Shown here one piece after another: positions 52,873-62,934 of a stretch of 64,000 bases of DNA. The notes under the pieces were generated by a model. The model was not told where the DNA came from. It ran no database searches and saw nothing but the letters and a program-made list of their open reading frames with translations. How positions within the stretch are numbered: the first letter of the stretch is position 1; each line of letters begins with the position of its first letter. The translations under genes and the position numbers were made by a program. Origin of the DNA: Echinicola shivajiensis (GTDB taxonomy: Bacteria; Bacteroidota; Bacteroidia; Cytophagales; Cyclobacteriaceae); assembly GCF_018642165.1 (NCBI RefSeq), contig NZ_JAHHZM010000010.1, forward strand, positions 62,001 through 126,000, read 5' to 3'.

Positions 52873-55497
52873 TTATTTTTCGCTAAAATTGATTATTTGA
52901 CCAGGCACTGTTTGTATGAAATATTCAAAAAATGATGCTTCTTTTTTGTCTTTGATTTCACCCTCAAAGTGATTAAGGAAATCTCCAGGCATTATAGGTT
53001 CAAGTAGTTCGTTACTTTGTTTTTCTAGAATGCTGATTCCATCATTGAAGGAGAGTGGTGTCACACTTCTCAAGGGTAATACTCCTCCTGAGTTAGCAAT
53101 GATTTGTCCTTTTTTAAGTTTGTTTTTTGACCATTCTATGGCCACTTCAAAATTACCTCTAGCTTTAAGTCCTGATATCTTGCCCGAATCCCAAGATTTA
53201 GGTAAGGCTGGTAAAAGGTGGACTGCTCCATCATGACTTTGTAATAACATTTCTGCAATGCCAGCTGTAGCTCCAAAATTACCATCAATTTGGAAAGGAG
53301 GATGCGCATCAAATAGGTTGGTATAAGTACCACTTCTACTTCCTCCCTTTTCATTTTCCTTTACCAATTGCAGTAGGTTGGTCAATAATTGTAGCGACTT
53401 ATCTCCATCATAAAGTCTTGCCCATATATTCACTTTCCAGCCCATTGACCAACCGGTTGCCTGATCTCCCCGGCGTTCCATAGATTTCTTTACAGCTGCT
53501 GCTAGCTCTGGAGTATTATTCCAATTTATCTGGTTGCCAGGATGGAATCCATACAAATGGGAAATATGTCTATGTGTTGGCTCTAGCTCCTCAAAATCAA
53601 ATTGCCATTCCTGTAGCTGCCCATATTTACCTATTTGATAGGGTAGTAATTTGCTCAATTTATCATTTATTTCTTTACTGAGTTCTGACTGCAAGTCAAG
53701 TAAGTTACAGGCATCTAAATACCGGCTAAATGACTCACGAATAATTGCCATGTCCATGGTAGGTCCAGGACTTTGCGTAGAGATTTCTTTATCTCTGTAG
53801 ATAAATTTGTTTTCGGGACTATGTCCCACGGGAGTGACCAAATAACCTTCCTTATTAGGAACTAACCAATCTTTGTAAAACAATACCGCCCCTTCCAATA
53901 ATGGAAAGATTTCAGTTTTTAAGAATGATCTATCAGCACTGTAAAGGTAATGTTCCCATTTGTGGCTCATTAACCATCCAGCCACCATAGGCCAAAACGA
54001 GCACTCGCACATATCAACAGGTTCTGCATGCCTCCAAACAGTCATATTATGATTTCCCAACCATCCTTGGTTGCCAAACATCTGCTTGGCTGTTTCTTGA
54101 CCATTGATAGCCAGTTCATCAATAGCTGTAAAGAGCGGTTCTTGACATTCAGAAAGATTGGTCAGTTCTGCAGGCCAATAATTCATTTCAAGGTTGATAT
54201 TCATGGTATAAGCACTGGCCCAAGGAGGAATCACCTTATCGTTCCAAATACCTTGCAGGTTTAGTGGTTGACCTCCAGGTCGGGAACCTGAAATCATCAA
54301 ATAACGGCCAAATTGAAAGTACAAACCTACCAAAGATTGGTCTTTGCCATTGGCAAATTGAAGTAATCGTTGGTCAGTCGGAAGCTTAGATTGCTTAGTT
54401 TGTTTATCCAGTTTTATTTTTACCCGATCAAATAGCTGCTGATAATCATTGGTATGTTTTTCTAAAAGTGATGCATAACTTTTGTTCTCTACAGCTTTTA
54501 AAAAGCCCTTGGATTTAGCTTTCTCATCCACTCCTTCTCGTACGGGAGATTTATCAAATCCATTATAGCTGGTGGCAGCTGATATTAAGAAAACCACTTC
54601 ATCGGCTCCTATTACTTTTATACTGCCATTTTCTGCAAGGGTCTTTCCTCCGTTTATCCTAGTCTCCACGCGTGTATCAAAGGCCATCCCTAAGCCAAAT
54701 ACATCTTCATCGTACATGACTTGACTTGCTCCAGGCTTTATATTGCCATTCATATCAAATATCTCAGGATATTTATGTTGGTCTCCAATATTCTGTACTG
54801 TTTGAAGCGACCTTCTTAGGGCAATTCCAGGAGCCTTCCCTTGTAGTACCAATTGATTTTCATTATTGAAAACTTTTTCAGTGGGCTTATGTGGAGTAGA
54901 GAGTTTTAGTTCACAAGTGATGGCACCTGATTTATCCGCCGATAGTTTTACGGCAATCAAATGGTCTGGATAACTCGCAAAATACTCCCGTGCATAGTTT
55001 ACTCCTCCTTCTTCGTAGCTTACTTTGACAATAGATTGGGCCAAATCCAGATTTCTCTTGTAGTTTTTTATTTCTCCTTTATGATCAAAATCTATCCAAA
55101 CATCTCCCATAGGCTGAAAACATTGCTGTGCCCTGCCCAACCAATCTTTTTTGATTATCTCTTGAGCTTCTCCATATTCTCCGGACTCCAATAAGGCCAT
55201 AACTTCAGGATAGCGCTTGCGTACGTTGATGCTCTTGAAAGTGAAATCAGGATCCCCGGAATACAAAGTCCCTTCGTTTAACTGAATACGTTCATTTATC
55301 GGATCACCATAGATCATTCCTCCCATAAAGCCATTTCCTATAGGAATAGCTTCTGTCCATTCTTTTGCAGGACTATCATACCAGACCTGAAGATCTTGGT
55401 CATTTATTTGAATTGGTGATTTATCTTGGGCAAAACTCCATGAGTTGATAAGACAAAAGAGGGCCAGAAAAAAATAGGACTTAGTGAACAGCTTCAT
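52873..55497 (-). CDS. Glycoside hydrolase family 95, alpha-L-fucosidase-like
   Basis: An 874-residue exported enzyme (signal peptide ending WSFAQ near 24). The N-terminal beta-sandwich starts with [20 protein letters not shown], a GH95 hallmark. The (alpha/alpha)6 barrel has [20 protein letters not shown] near 415 and [13 protein letters not shown] near 434, containing the two Asn that position the water, and [15 protein letters not shown] near 737 with a catalytic acidic residue. GH95 mostly removes terminal alpha-1,2-L-fucose, with some acting on L-galactose. No SusCD pair is adjacent. Confidence 0.93.
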   Translation of the reverse strand: MKLFTKSYFFLALFCLINSWSFAQDKSPIQINDQDLQVWYDSPAKEWTEAIPIGNGFMGGMIYGDPINERIQLNEGTLYSGDPDFTFKSINVRKRYPEVMALLESGEYGEAQEIIKKDWLGRAQQCFQPMGDVWIDFDHKGEIKNYKRNLDLAQSIVKVSYEEGGVNYAREYFASYPDHLIAVKLSADKSGAITCELKLSTPHKPTEKVFNNENQLVLQGKAPGIALRRSLQTVQNIGDQHKYPEIFDMNGNIKPGASQVMYDEDVFGLGMAFDTRVETRINGGKTLAENGSIKVIGADEVVFLISAATSYNGFDKSPVREGVDEKAKSKGFLKAVENKSYASLLEKHTNDYQQLFDRVKIKLDKQTKQSKLPTDQRLLQFANGKDQSLVGLYFQFGRYLMISGSRPGGQPLNLQGIWNDKVIPPWASAYTMNINLEMNYWPAELTNLSECQEPLFTAIDELAINGQETAKQMFGNQGWLGNHNMTVWRHAEPVDMCECSFWPMVAGWLMSHKWEHYLYSADRSFLKTEIFPLLEGAVLFYKDWLVPNKEGYLVTPVGHSPENKFIYRDKEISTQSPGPTMDMAIIRESFSRYLDACNLLDLQSELSKEINDKLSKLLPYQIGKYGQLQEWQFDFEELEPTHRHISHLYGFHPGNQINWNNTPELAAAVKKSMERRGDQATGWSMGWKVNIWARLYDGDKSLQLLTNLLQLVKENEKGGSRSGTYTNLFDAHPPFQIDGNFGATAGIAEMLLQSHDGAVHLLPALPKSWDSGKISGLKARGNFEVAIEWSKNKLKKGQIIANSGGVLPLRSVTPLSFNDGISILEKQSNELLEPIMPGDFLNHFEGEIKDKKEASFFEYFIQTVPGQIINFSEK

Positions 55498-55624
55498 TGG
55501 GCAGTTGGATTTGTAAATATATCATAAATGAGTTCTAAAAAATAAAACTACACTCTCTGTGTGGATTATTACAATTGTATCTTATCCGAAACTAATATTA
55601 TCTTTTCAATGCCCTAATAAAAGA

Positions 55625-55661
55625 AAAGGCCATTCCACAAGTAAATGTGAAATGGTCTCAT
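55625..55661 (-). terminator. Terminator after metF
   Basis: GGCCATTCCACA and TGTGAAATGGTC pair with wobbles around a 6-base loop; on the minus strand it is followed by CCTTTTCTTTT. It lies about 20 bases past the metF stop. Confidence 0.65.
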
Positions 55662-55680
55662 TAGTGAAAATTATCAATGA

Positions 55681-56634
55681 TTAAAAAACCTCACTGGCGA
55701 CCTTATATACCGTATTTGCTTTACTCATGGTATAATAATGTAAGCAAGGAACACCAAATTCAATCAGCTCTTTGCTTTGCTGAATGGCCCATTCGATTCC
55801 CACCTCTCTTACATCAGCATTGTTTTTACACTTTTCTAGTTCATTCATTAATGGATCTGGAAGATCCAAGAAGAAGATACTAGGCAGCATAGTGATCTGC
55901 TTTAAAGTGGTAATTGGCTTTAAGCCTGGAATAATAGGAACATCAATACCAGCAGCCCGAACTTCCTTCACGAAATCAAAATACTTTTCATTATCGAAAA
56001 ACATTTGTGTAACAATGTACTCGGCTCCAGCATCCACTTTCGCTTTGAGGTATTTGAGGTCAAATTTGAAACTTGGTGCTTCAAAATGCTTTTCAGGATA
56101 ACCTGCTACTCCGACGCAGAAATCCGTATGAAATCCGGTTTCGGTTTCTTCATGAAGGTATTTGCCATGATTCATTCCCACAATCTGGGTTACTAATTCA
56201 TTGGTGAAATTGTGACCGTTTTCGTCCGGAACAAACCTGCCTTCGGATTTTGGTGCATCACCTCTTAATGCAAGGATGTTTTCTACGCCAATAAAATTCA
56301 GGTCAATAAGGGCATTTTCTGTGTCCTCCTTGTTGAATCCACCACATAGAATGTGAGGTACTGCGTCCACTTTGAACCTGTTCATTAGGGCAGCACAAAT
56401 CCCAACTGTGCCAGGTCTCTTACGGGTACTTACCTTCTCCAAAAGCCCATTAGGATGCTTCTTGTAGATGAATTCTTCTCTGTGATAAGTTACATCGATA
56501 AATGGAGGGTTAAAATCCATTAATGGAGAAATCCCATCAAGCATTTCATTAAGACTTTGTCCTTTTAAAGGTGGTAATATTTCAAATGAAAAAAGGGTTT
56601 TTTTCGCTTGCTTAATGTGTTCGGTTACTTTCAT
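55681..56634 (-). CDS. metF: 5,10-methylenetetrahydrofolate reductase
   Basis: A 317-residue TIM-barrel flavoprotein. It shows FSFEILPPLKGQSLNEML with the catalytic Glu near 18, DVTYHRE near 50, ALRGDAPKSEGRF near 140, VGVAGYPEKHFEAPSF near 173 and the QMFFDNEKYFDFV strand near 210. It reduces methylene-THF to methyl-THF, the methyl donor for the methionine synthase encoded upstream. It lies 80 bases after the second metH part on the same strand and is probably under the same SAM riboswitch. Confidence 0.96.
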   Translation of the reverse strand: MKVTEHIKQAKKTLFSFEILPPLKGQSLNEMLDGISPLMDFNPPFIDVTYHREEFIYKKHPNGLLEKVSTRKRPGTVGICAALMNRFKVDAVPHILCGGFNKEDTENALIDLNFIGVENILALRGDAPKSEGRFVPDENGHNFTNELVTQIVGMNHGKYLHEETETGFHTDFCVGVAGYPEKHFEAPSFKFDLKYLKAKVDAGAEYIVTQMFFDNEKYFDFVKEVRAAGIDVPIIPGLKPITTLKQITMLPSIFFLDLPDPLMNELEKCKNNADVREVGIEWAIQQSKELIEFGVPCLHYYTMSKANTVYKVASEVF

Positions 56635-56714
56635 TTTTATATATGGTTGTCATTAGGTCCATTGACTATTAATAGCTAGTAATAGTCAACAGACCCCTTG
56701 GTCAAAGCTAATCT

Positions 56715-59426
56715 TTATTGCATTACAGGGTTGAGTTTTGGATTGTAGGCCAAATTAGGAGCTAGGAGCCTTTCTGCTTTTTCCTTTGAAATACCCTTGC
56801 GGTGGGCATAACTAACCACTTGGTCTTCTGCGATTTTCCCTAATCCAAAATATTTACTGTCAGGGTTTCCAAAGTAAAACCCACTTACAGAGGAAGTAGG
56901 TAACATGGCATAACTATCAGTTAGAGAAATGCCAATTTCCTCGGCATTCAACAATTCAAATAGGCTAATTTTTTCAGAATGTTCTGGACAGGCAGGATAA
57001 CCAGGAGCAGGTCTAATACCTGCATATACTTCCTTGATCAAAGCTTCATTATCGAATTGCTCTGATTTGGCATAACCCCAATACTTTTTCCTTACCTCTT
57101 CATGCATATATTCTGCAGCTGCTTCAGCCAATCTGTCAGCAAGCGCCTTTAACATGATTTCATTGTAATCATCTGTCTTTGCCTTAAACTCCTCTACTTT
57201 ATCGTCCATTCTTAATCCAGCAGTAACAGCAAATCCACCAAAATAATCTACCTGATCTGGATGCAAATAATCCGCTAATGAACGGTTTGGAACTCCTTTT
57301 CCCTTTTTACCTTGTTGTCTAAGGAAGTGGAAAGTGGTGGAAGTGTCCTGATGATGCTCGTCTAAAATAACAATATCGTCTCCAGACCTTCTAACTGGGT
57401 ATAATCCAATAACAGCCTTTGCGTCTAGCCAAGATTCGTTAATGATCCTGTCCAGCATATCATTGGCATCATTATAAAGCTTTAAAGCTTGCTCCCCTAC
57501 TACTTCATCTTTAAGGATTTTCGGGAATTTCCCGGCCAACATCCAAGTACTAAAGAATGGTGTCCAATCTATATAATTCCTTAAGGTTTTAAGGTCTAGG
57601 TCAATAATTGTCCTACCAAGCTTTTCAGGTTTAACAGGTACAAAACTATTCCAATCTATAACTGTATGGTTTGCTTTTGCCTCATCGTAAGTGGCCAATT
57701 GCTTTGCCTCTTGTTTAGCTTGGTGAGATTCCCTTAATTCTTGATAAGTAGCTTTCATTTTTTGATGGAAAGCCACTTTGGTTTCTTCACTGATTACTTC
57801 ACCCGCAACTGGGACTGATTTGGATGCATCCATGACATGAACCACGGTTCCACTGTATACAGGATCAATTTTAACAGCCGTGTGGATTCTACTGGTTGTT
57901 GCTCCCCCGATCAACAATGGAATTTTTAAGCCTTGGCGCTCCATCTCAGAAGCTACATTGACCATTTCATCCAGTGATGGAGTAATCAAACCACTTAAGC
58001 CAATGATATCCACCTTATTCTTGATGGCTTCATCAATGATTTTCTGGGCATCAACCATTACGCCCAAATCTATAATTTGATAGCTGTTACAAGCCAAAAC
58101 CACACCGACGATATTCTTTCCAATATCATGAACATCTCCTTTGACAGTGGCCAATAATACCTTTTTAATAGAACTGCTGCCCTCATCAAAATCAGCATCA
58201 CCTGCCTTTGGCATAAATGGTTCCAAATAGGCTACTGCCTTTTTCATTACACGGGCAGACTTAACCACTTGTGGCAAGAACATTTTACCAGATCCAAAGA
58301 GATCCCCTACAACGTTCATACCATCCATCAAAGGTCCTTCAATTACCTTTAGTGGACTATTAAGTTCCTGTCTGGCCTCTTCTGCATCTTGCTCTATAAA
58401 ATCAATGATACCTTTTACCAAGGAATGTTCCATTCGCTTGGCTACAGGATCTTCCCTCCATGCTTCACTTTTCGCCTCTTTTTTGCCCGTGGACTTAACT
58501 GTCTCTGCAAAATCCAACAATCTTTCAGTAGCATCTTCCCTTTTGTTCCAGATTACATCTTCTACATGTTCCAAAAGATCCTTTGGAATATCATCATATA
58601 CCTCAAGCATACTTGGGTTAACAATTCCCATATCCATTCCATGTTGGATGGCATGGTAAAGGAATACGGCGTGCATAGCCTCTCTTACAGGGTTATTGCC
58701 CCTGAATGAGAAGCTGACATTACTCACCCCACCACTTACTTTGGCTCCGGGAAGGTTTTCTTTAATCCACTGGGTGGCCTTAAAGAAGTCTATGGCATTG
58801 GTTTTATGTTCTTCCATCCCTGTGGCTACAGGGAAGATATTTGGATCAAAAATGATGTCCTGAGGATTGAAATTCACTTTCTCCACAAGAGTATCATAGC
58901 TCCTTTTACAAATGTCTATTCTCCTTTGGTAAGTATCGGCTTGTCCATCTTCATCAAAAGCCATCACTACCACAGCAGCACCAAACTTCTTGATGATCTT
59001 GGCTTGGCTGACAAACTCTTCCTCACCGTTTTTCAAACTGATGGAATTAACTATTCCCTTACCTTGGATACACTTCAATCCAGCAAGGATAATATTCCAT
59101 TTTGAACTATCTATCACTATTGGAATTCTGCTTATTTCAGGTTCGGAAGCCAAAAGGTTAAGATATTTGACCATGGCAGCTTCACCATCCAGCATCCCTT
59201 CATCCATACAGACATCAAGGACCTGTGCACCGCCACGAACCTGGTCCAAGGCTACTTCTAATGCTTCGTCAAACTGGCCGTTAAGAATTAATCTGGCAAA
59301 CTTTTTAGATCCTGTTACATTCGTCCTTTCACCAATATTGACAAAGTTCAATTCTGGTGTAAAAACCAAAGGTTCAAGCCCTGATAGCTTTAAAAGATCA
59401 TGTTTTCTATTATTGTCCATTCCCAC
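56715..59426 (-). CDS. metH: Cobalamin-dependent methionine synthase, C-terminal part (folate, B12 and activation domains)
   Basis: A 903-residue protein with the last three modules of MetH. The pterin-binding domain begins with [20 protein letters not shown] near 18-38. The B12 module has the cap (near 330-420) and the cobalt-binding [14 protein letters not shown] near 428-441 with its His ligand, [13 protein letters not shown] and IGGATTS. The activation domain ends with [12 protein letters not shown], the SAM-binding motif. The homocysteine-binding domain is encoded separately eight bases upstream; together the two should be a complete methionine synthase. Confidence 0.95.
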   Translation of the reverse strand: MGMDNNRKHDLLKLSGLEPLVFTPELNFVNIGERTNVTGSKKFARLILNGQFDEALEVALDQVRGGAQVLDVCMDEGMLDGEAAMVKYLNLLASEPEISRIPIVIDSSKWNIILAGLKCIQGKGIVNSISLKNGEEEFVSQAKIIKKFGAAVVVMAFDEDGQADTYQRRIDICKRSYDTLVEKVNFNPQDIIFDPNIFPVATGMEEHKTNAIDFFKATQWIKENLPGAKVSGGVSNVSFSFRGNNPVREAMHAVFLYHAIQHGMDMGIVNPSMLEVYDDIPKDLLEHVEDVIWNKREDATERLLDFAETVKSTGKKEAKSEAWREDPVAKRMEHSLVKGIIDFIEQDAEEARQELNSPLKVIEGPLMDGMNVVGDLFGSGKMFLPQVVKSARVMKKAVAYLEPFMPKAGDADFDEGSSSIKKVLLATVKGDVHDIGKNIVGVVLACNSYQIIDLGVMVDAQKIIDEAIKNKVDIIGLSGLITPSLDEMVNVASEMERQGLKIPLLIGGATTSRIHTAVKIDPVYSGTVVHVMDASKSVPVAGEVISEETKVAFHQKMKATYQELRESHQAKQEAKQLATYDEAKANHTVIDWNSFVPVKPEKLGRTIIDLDLKTLRNYIDWTPFFSTWMLAGKFPKILKDEVVGEQALKLYNDANDMLDRIINESWLDAKAVIGLYPVRRSGDDIVILDEHHQDTSTTFHFLRQQGKKGKGVPNRSLADYLHPDQVDYFGGFAVTAGLRMDDKVEEFKAKTDDYNEIMLKALADRLAEAAAEYMHEEVRKKYWGYAKSEQFDNEALIKEVYAGIRPAPGYPACPEHSEKISLFELLNAEEIGISLTDSYAMLPTSSVSGFYFGNPDSKYFGLGKIAEDQVVSYAHRKGISKEKAERLLAPNLAYNPKLNPVMQ

Positions 59427-59434
59427 TGTTCTTC

Positions 59435-60472
59435 TTATGCAAATGCTAGTTTTCGAGGTTCGTATTTTTTACTTACTTCGGCAATTACCTTAATATGTTC
59501 AGGAGTGGTTCCACAACAACCACCCAAAATATTGATCAAATCATCCTTAAGGAATTCTTCAACTTGGTCAGCCATTTCCTTTGCAGTTTGATCGTACTGT
59601 CCAAACTCATTGGGCAGGCCTGCATTTGGATAGGCACTGACATAGAACGGCGCCTTTTCGGCAAGCACCTTAAGGTATGGTCTTAATTCCTTTGCTCCCA
59701 AGGCGCAATTTAGACCTATACTGATCAATGGTACATGAGATAAAGAAATTAAAAATGCTTCCGTTGTCTGTCCAGACAGGGTCCTTCCCGAAGCATCTGT
59801 AATGGTTCCTGAAATCATGATGGGAATCCCTCCCTCTTCAGGATTCAATGGAATGCCTTTTTCTTCATAAACCTCTTGAATCGCATAGACTGCTGCTTTA
59901 GCATTTAAAGTGTCAAATATGGTTTCTACCAAGAGAATATCCGATCCTCCATCTATTAGTCCCCTGATTTGTTCTGCATAGGCTGCTGCCAACTGGTCAA
60001 AGTTCACTGCCCTAAACCCAGGGTCATTCACATCAGGAGAAATAGAAGCTGTACGGTTAGTTGGTCCTATTGCCCCTGCCACAAATCTTGGCTGGTCAGG
60101 AGTTTTCTCCGAATAGGCCAAGGCTACTTCCTTGGCTATTTTAGCAGAAGTCACATTCAGCTCATAGGCTAAGTGAGAAAGATCATAATCCTCCTGAGCG
60201 ATGGAAGTACTACTGAAGGTGTTTGTTTCCAAAATATCAGCACCGGCATCCAAATAGGCTTCATGAATCTGTTTGATTACATCCGGCCTACTTAAAGAGA
60301 GCAGGTCATTATTACCTTTCAATGATTTAGCGTGACTTTTTAAAGCTGCTGTTCTAAAATCATCTTCATCCAATTGATAACGCTGGATCATGGTCCCCAT
60401 CGCACCATCAAGGATTAAGATTTTGTTTTTTAATTGCTGAAGTAATATATCCGTTCTAGTATTCATGCTCAA
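59435..60472 (-). CDS. metH: Methionine synthase homocysteine-binding part (MetH N-terminal domain)
   Basis: A 345-residue homocysteine S-methyltransferase domain, starting [20 protein letters not shown]. The three zinc ligands are present in GLNCALGA near 254 and [10 protein letters not shown] near 319. No folate or cobalamin domain follows, so it must work with the downstream gene product, which supplies methyl-cobalamin. This split form of MetH is common in Bacteroidota. The first gene of the methionine operon, about 75 bases after a SAM-I riboswitch. Confidence 0.94.
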   Translation of the reverse strand: MSMNTRTDILLQQLKNKILILDGAMGTMIQRYQLDEDDFRTAALKSHAKSLKGNNDLLSLSRPDVIKQIHEAYLDAGADILETNTFSSTSIAQEDYDLSHLAYELNVTSAKIAKEVALAYSEKTPDQPRFVAGAIGPTNRTASISPDVNDPGFRAVNFDQLAAAYAEQIRGLIDGGSDILLVETIFDTLNAKAAVYAIQEVYEEKGIPLNPEEGGIPIMISGTITDASGRTLSGQTTEAFLISLSHVPLISIGLNCALGAKELRPYLKVLAEKAPFYVSAYPNAGLPNEFGQYDQTAKEMADQVEEFLKDDLINILGGCCGTTPEHIKVIAEVSKKYEPRKLAFA

Positions 60473-60536
60473 TAATTTTTATAAAAGCTTATGTCGAGCA
60501 AGAACCGGAAGAAAAATGAAGCATTTATCTGCCGCT

Positions 60537-60660
60537 CATCTTTTCCTGTCTTACTCAGGATGGGAGTTAGCACCTTGTATGGTTCAGGTTGCTAAGACGT
60601 CATTGGGCCCTTCCCTCGGTCTTTCTCGATAAGCAATCCCAAAGTTAACAGGAAAAGATG
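60537..60660 (-). repeat. 13-bp inverted repeat flanking the SAM riboswitch
   Basis: CATCTTTTCCTGT at 60537-60549 and its exact complement at 60648-60660 bracket the riboswitch. Pairing would enclose the aptamer beyond its P1 stem. The arm nearer metH can instead pair with TCATTTTTC about 20 bases further downstream (one bulged base), so the two pairings exclude each other. Confidence 0.6.
60549..60634 (-). ncRNA. SAM-I riboswitch (S-box leader) before the metH operon
   Basis: On the minus strand the sequence has the conserved S-box blocks in order: CTTATCGAGAAAGACCGAGG, GGCCC, ATGACGTCTTAGCAACCT, then CAAGGTGCTAACTCC, closed by GAGTAAG as the P1 3' strand. It binds S-adenosylmethionine and lowers expression of the downstream methionine genes when SAM is plentiful. 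It ends about 75 bases before the first metH gene. No clear intrinsic terminator follows, so control of translation or of Rho-type termination is possible. Confidence 0.93.
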
Positions 60661-60730
60661 GAAAAAAATTGCAAAGAAGATATTTTATTTAAATTTCTAG
60701 TTGGCATTAGAAATATATTGTACAACAGCT

Positions 60731-62044
60731 CTATGGTCTAATTCCCAAACCGAATTGTAAGAATGGACCAGCCATATAACTTGACATGCTCACGTCAGCC
60801 AACTTATAATTCCCTAATGGAATTTCATAGCCAGCTGTGATAGAGTATTTAAGTGCCAATTGCGATTTTTTGGAAAGACTTGATGCATAGGACAAAAACG
60901 CTTCCGGTTTGGCCATTAAACCACCTTTCTTCAGTTCCCCATCATAATCAGGTATATCAATTAAGCTGGGAAAATCCACTTTATACTTATGCAATAAGGA
61001 ATATCTCAATGAAGCATAACCTATTCCCCCCATTAATCCGATTTCCCAATTATTCAGGTCCAAAAATTTGCGACCCAAATTTCCATAGACCCTGGTACTG
61101 CTCAAACTTTGGTGATAGGATTCATTTGCATCTCCATTTTGATTGGCATTGTAAAGATCTGCTCCATATAAAAAGCCCCTGTTTTCCCCTACTATCTTGA
61201 TGCCAATATTTGTGGGCCAGCCGGATAGTTCATTATACCCATTACTGGAAAGATAATTGTTAAGTTTATTAGGTTTGGTGAAGTGAAACCCATAAAATAA
61301 ATTCAAGGCCAAAGTGGCATCACGATAAAAATAATTGGATTCAGGCAAAGTGATTCCTGCTCCAATTCTAAGAAAGGGACCACTTTGGATATTGTCAAAG
61401 TTCATTCCTTTTATTTTCCAAGATTCTTCAAATGGATTGAAAGAATATCCGAATTTTGCTGAAAGGCTAATTACTTCCTCAGCTGAAAGCAAACCCAGGT
61501 CATAGCCCAATTCAAAACCAATTTCGGTCAGGAAATTACCAAAGTTCTCTGCTCCGCTGGTGACATCATTTCTCCTCAATATATAGCCATGGGCAGGTTC
61601 TTCCAAGAATTCGTTCATTGTTGCAGAATTGACACCCTTGAGCATCTGAAAATTCATATAACCCATTCCAATGGACATAAAATGGATTAGCTGAACTTTC
61701 CCCTCTTCGGTAAATGCATATCCTACATTGAGAAATACCCTACTGGTTCTATAATCGATTATATAGTCGCCAAACTGGTTGTTTAAGCCATTGCTTTGGT
61801 AAATCTCAGTACCAATAATAAAGTCATTGAACCTTGTCTGATATCCCAAACCAATACTATGATAAGAGTTGGCCATTTTTGTTCCACCTCTTTCCTCAAG
61901 TAATTTGTTGAAATCCAAGAGTGGAGCTCCTGATATTCCATAGAAAAAATTGGCACTTGTTCTCTGGTACAAATTGCTTTTTTGGGCGAAAAGGCTGTTT
62001 GCCCACATTACTAAAAGTATTATTGAGACTAATGATCTTTTCAT
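60731..62044 (-). CDS. Exported outer-membrane beta-barrel-like protein of unknown function
   Basis: A 437-residue protein from the start MKRSLVSIILLV, with a signal peptide ending SLFAQ. The mature part is rich in alternating strands with aromatic edges (SIGLGYQTRFNDFIIGTEIY, RVFLNVGYAFTEEGKVQLIH, AGPFLQFGLGIRP at the end), which suggests a 14-18-strand barrel. No specific family was recognised. It stands between the riboswitch and a divergent YbjQ-like gene, apparently monocistronic. Confidence 0.75.
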   Translation of the reverse strand: MKRSLVSIILLVMWANSLFAQKSNLYQRTSANFFYGISGAPLLDFNKLLEERGGTKMANSYHSIGLGYQTRFNDFIIGTEIYQSNGLNNQFGDYIIDYRTSRVFLNVGYAFTEEGKVQLIHFMSIGMGYMNFQMLKGVNSATMNEFLEEPAHGYILRRNDVTSGAENFGNFLTEIGFELGYDLGLLSAEEVISLSAKFGYSFNPFEESWKIKGMNFDNIQSGPFLRIGAGITLPESNYFYRDATLALNLFYGFHFTKPNKLNNYLSSNGYNELSGWPTNIGIKIVGENRGFLYGADLYNANQNGDANESYHQSLSSTRVYGNLGRKFLDLNNWEIGLMGGIGYASLRYSLLHKYKVDFPSLIDIPDYDGELKKGGLMAKPEAFLSYASSLSKKSQLALKYSITAGYEIPLGNYKLADVSMSSYMAGPFLQFGLGIRP

Positions 62045-62291
62045 GTATCGAAATTTCACCTCAAAATTAAAACTTTAATTAAGGATATGGCCATTTTACC
62101 TTTTAAAATACCTTTGAAACATAAATAACTATAAAACGCTATGCTTCCGTATAAGCAAAGCCAATATATTTTTAACTATGACAGCAATAAAAGTGCCCAT
62201 AGGAAATGACTCAATCATTGACCGATTCTCATTATTTCAAATTATATTTAACAGACATTATTTGAAATTTGAATCAATTAAGCAAAAAGCT

Positions 62292-62612
62292 ATGATTACG
62301 ACTACAACACCACATATTGAAGGCCATGAAATCAAAAAGTATTGTGGAATAGTTTCCGGAGAGACCATCATTGGAGCCAATATTTTCAGGGACTTTTTTG
62401 CCGGAATTACAGATATTGTTGGCGGTAGATCAGGTGCTTATGAAAAAGTACTTAAGGAGGCTAAAACCACTTCATTAAGGGAAATGGAAATGCAGGCTAT
62501 GGCCTATGGTGCTAATGCTGTTGTTGGCGTAGATTTGGATTATGAAACTATCAGGGATGGAATGCTAATGGTTACTGCCAGTGGAACCGCTGTTATTACA
62601 GAACCAAAATAA
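62292..62612 (+). CDS. YbjQ/UPF0145 family protein
   Basis: A 106-residue protein from [14 protein letters not shown]; the longer open frame has an unlike leader, and 106 residues is the usual length. It shows [39 protein letters not shown] and [16 protein letters not shown], the signature regions of the YbjQ family, which forms pentamers. Sometimes described as heavy-metal-binding, its role is unknown. A shared hairpin separates it from the convergent ferredoxin gene. Confidence 0.9.
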   Translation: MITTTTPHIEGHEIKKYCGIVSGETIIGANIFRDFFAGITDIVGGRSGAYEKVLKEAKTTSLREMEMQAMAYGANAVVGVDLDYETIRDGMLMVTASGTAVITEPK

Positions 62613-62615
62613 AGT

Positions 62616-62675
62616 AAAAGGCTGTCTTTAAATTAATTGCTATTGGAGGCATTTAACTTAAAGGCAGCTTTTTGA
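62616..62675. terminator. Bidirectional terminator between the YbjQ-like and ferredoxin genes
   Basis: AAAAGGCTGTCTTTAA and TTAAAGGCAGCTTTTT pair with one bulge and one G-T pair around a loop of about 24 bases, with A-run and T-run ends. It serves both convergent genes. Confidence 0.7.
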
Positions 62676-62683
62676 ATAAGAAA

Positions 62684-62932
62684 TCAATGATTCTTATTTT
62701 CCAGAACGACCTTTAACTGCTCTTTGGTCGATTTTTTTATCACTTCATTGTTAACGACAGTTATAGGCCCCGACTTACAAAAGTCCATGCACTTGGTTTT
62801 GACAATTTTATATTTTCCCTTATGATCATCCAGCTTGGTAAGGTCCTTAATATCCTTTAAAAGACCTTTACAACCATTCTTCTTACAATCAGATCCAGTA
62901 CATACAAATATGAATTTTCGGTAAAGGGCCAT
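62684..62932 (-). CDS. Thioredoxin-like [2Fe-2S] ferredoxin
   Basis: An 82-residue protein from MALYRKFIFVCTGSDC; a start 12 codons upstream would lie inside the next gene. Cys ligands: C-x4-C (near 11 and 16) and a second pair in KTKCMDFCKSGP near 54-58, the pattern of stand-alone thioredoxin-like ferredoxins related to NuoE. It carries single electrons; the partner is unknown. It starts two bases after the DUF819 gene stop, so the two are cotranscribed. Confidence 0.85.
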   Translation of the reverse strand: MALYRKFIFVCTGSDCKKNGCKGLLKDIKDLTKLDDHKGKYKIVKTKCMDFCKSGPITVVNNEVIKKSTKEQLKVVLENKNH

Positions 62933-62934
62933 AA

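Noticed and set aside
58990-59493. A 167-codon plus-strand frame across both metH genes
   Set aside because: It runs antisense over conserved MetH sequence and has no start context or homology.
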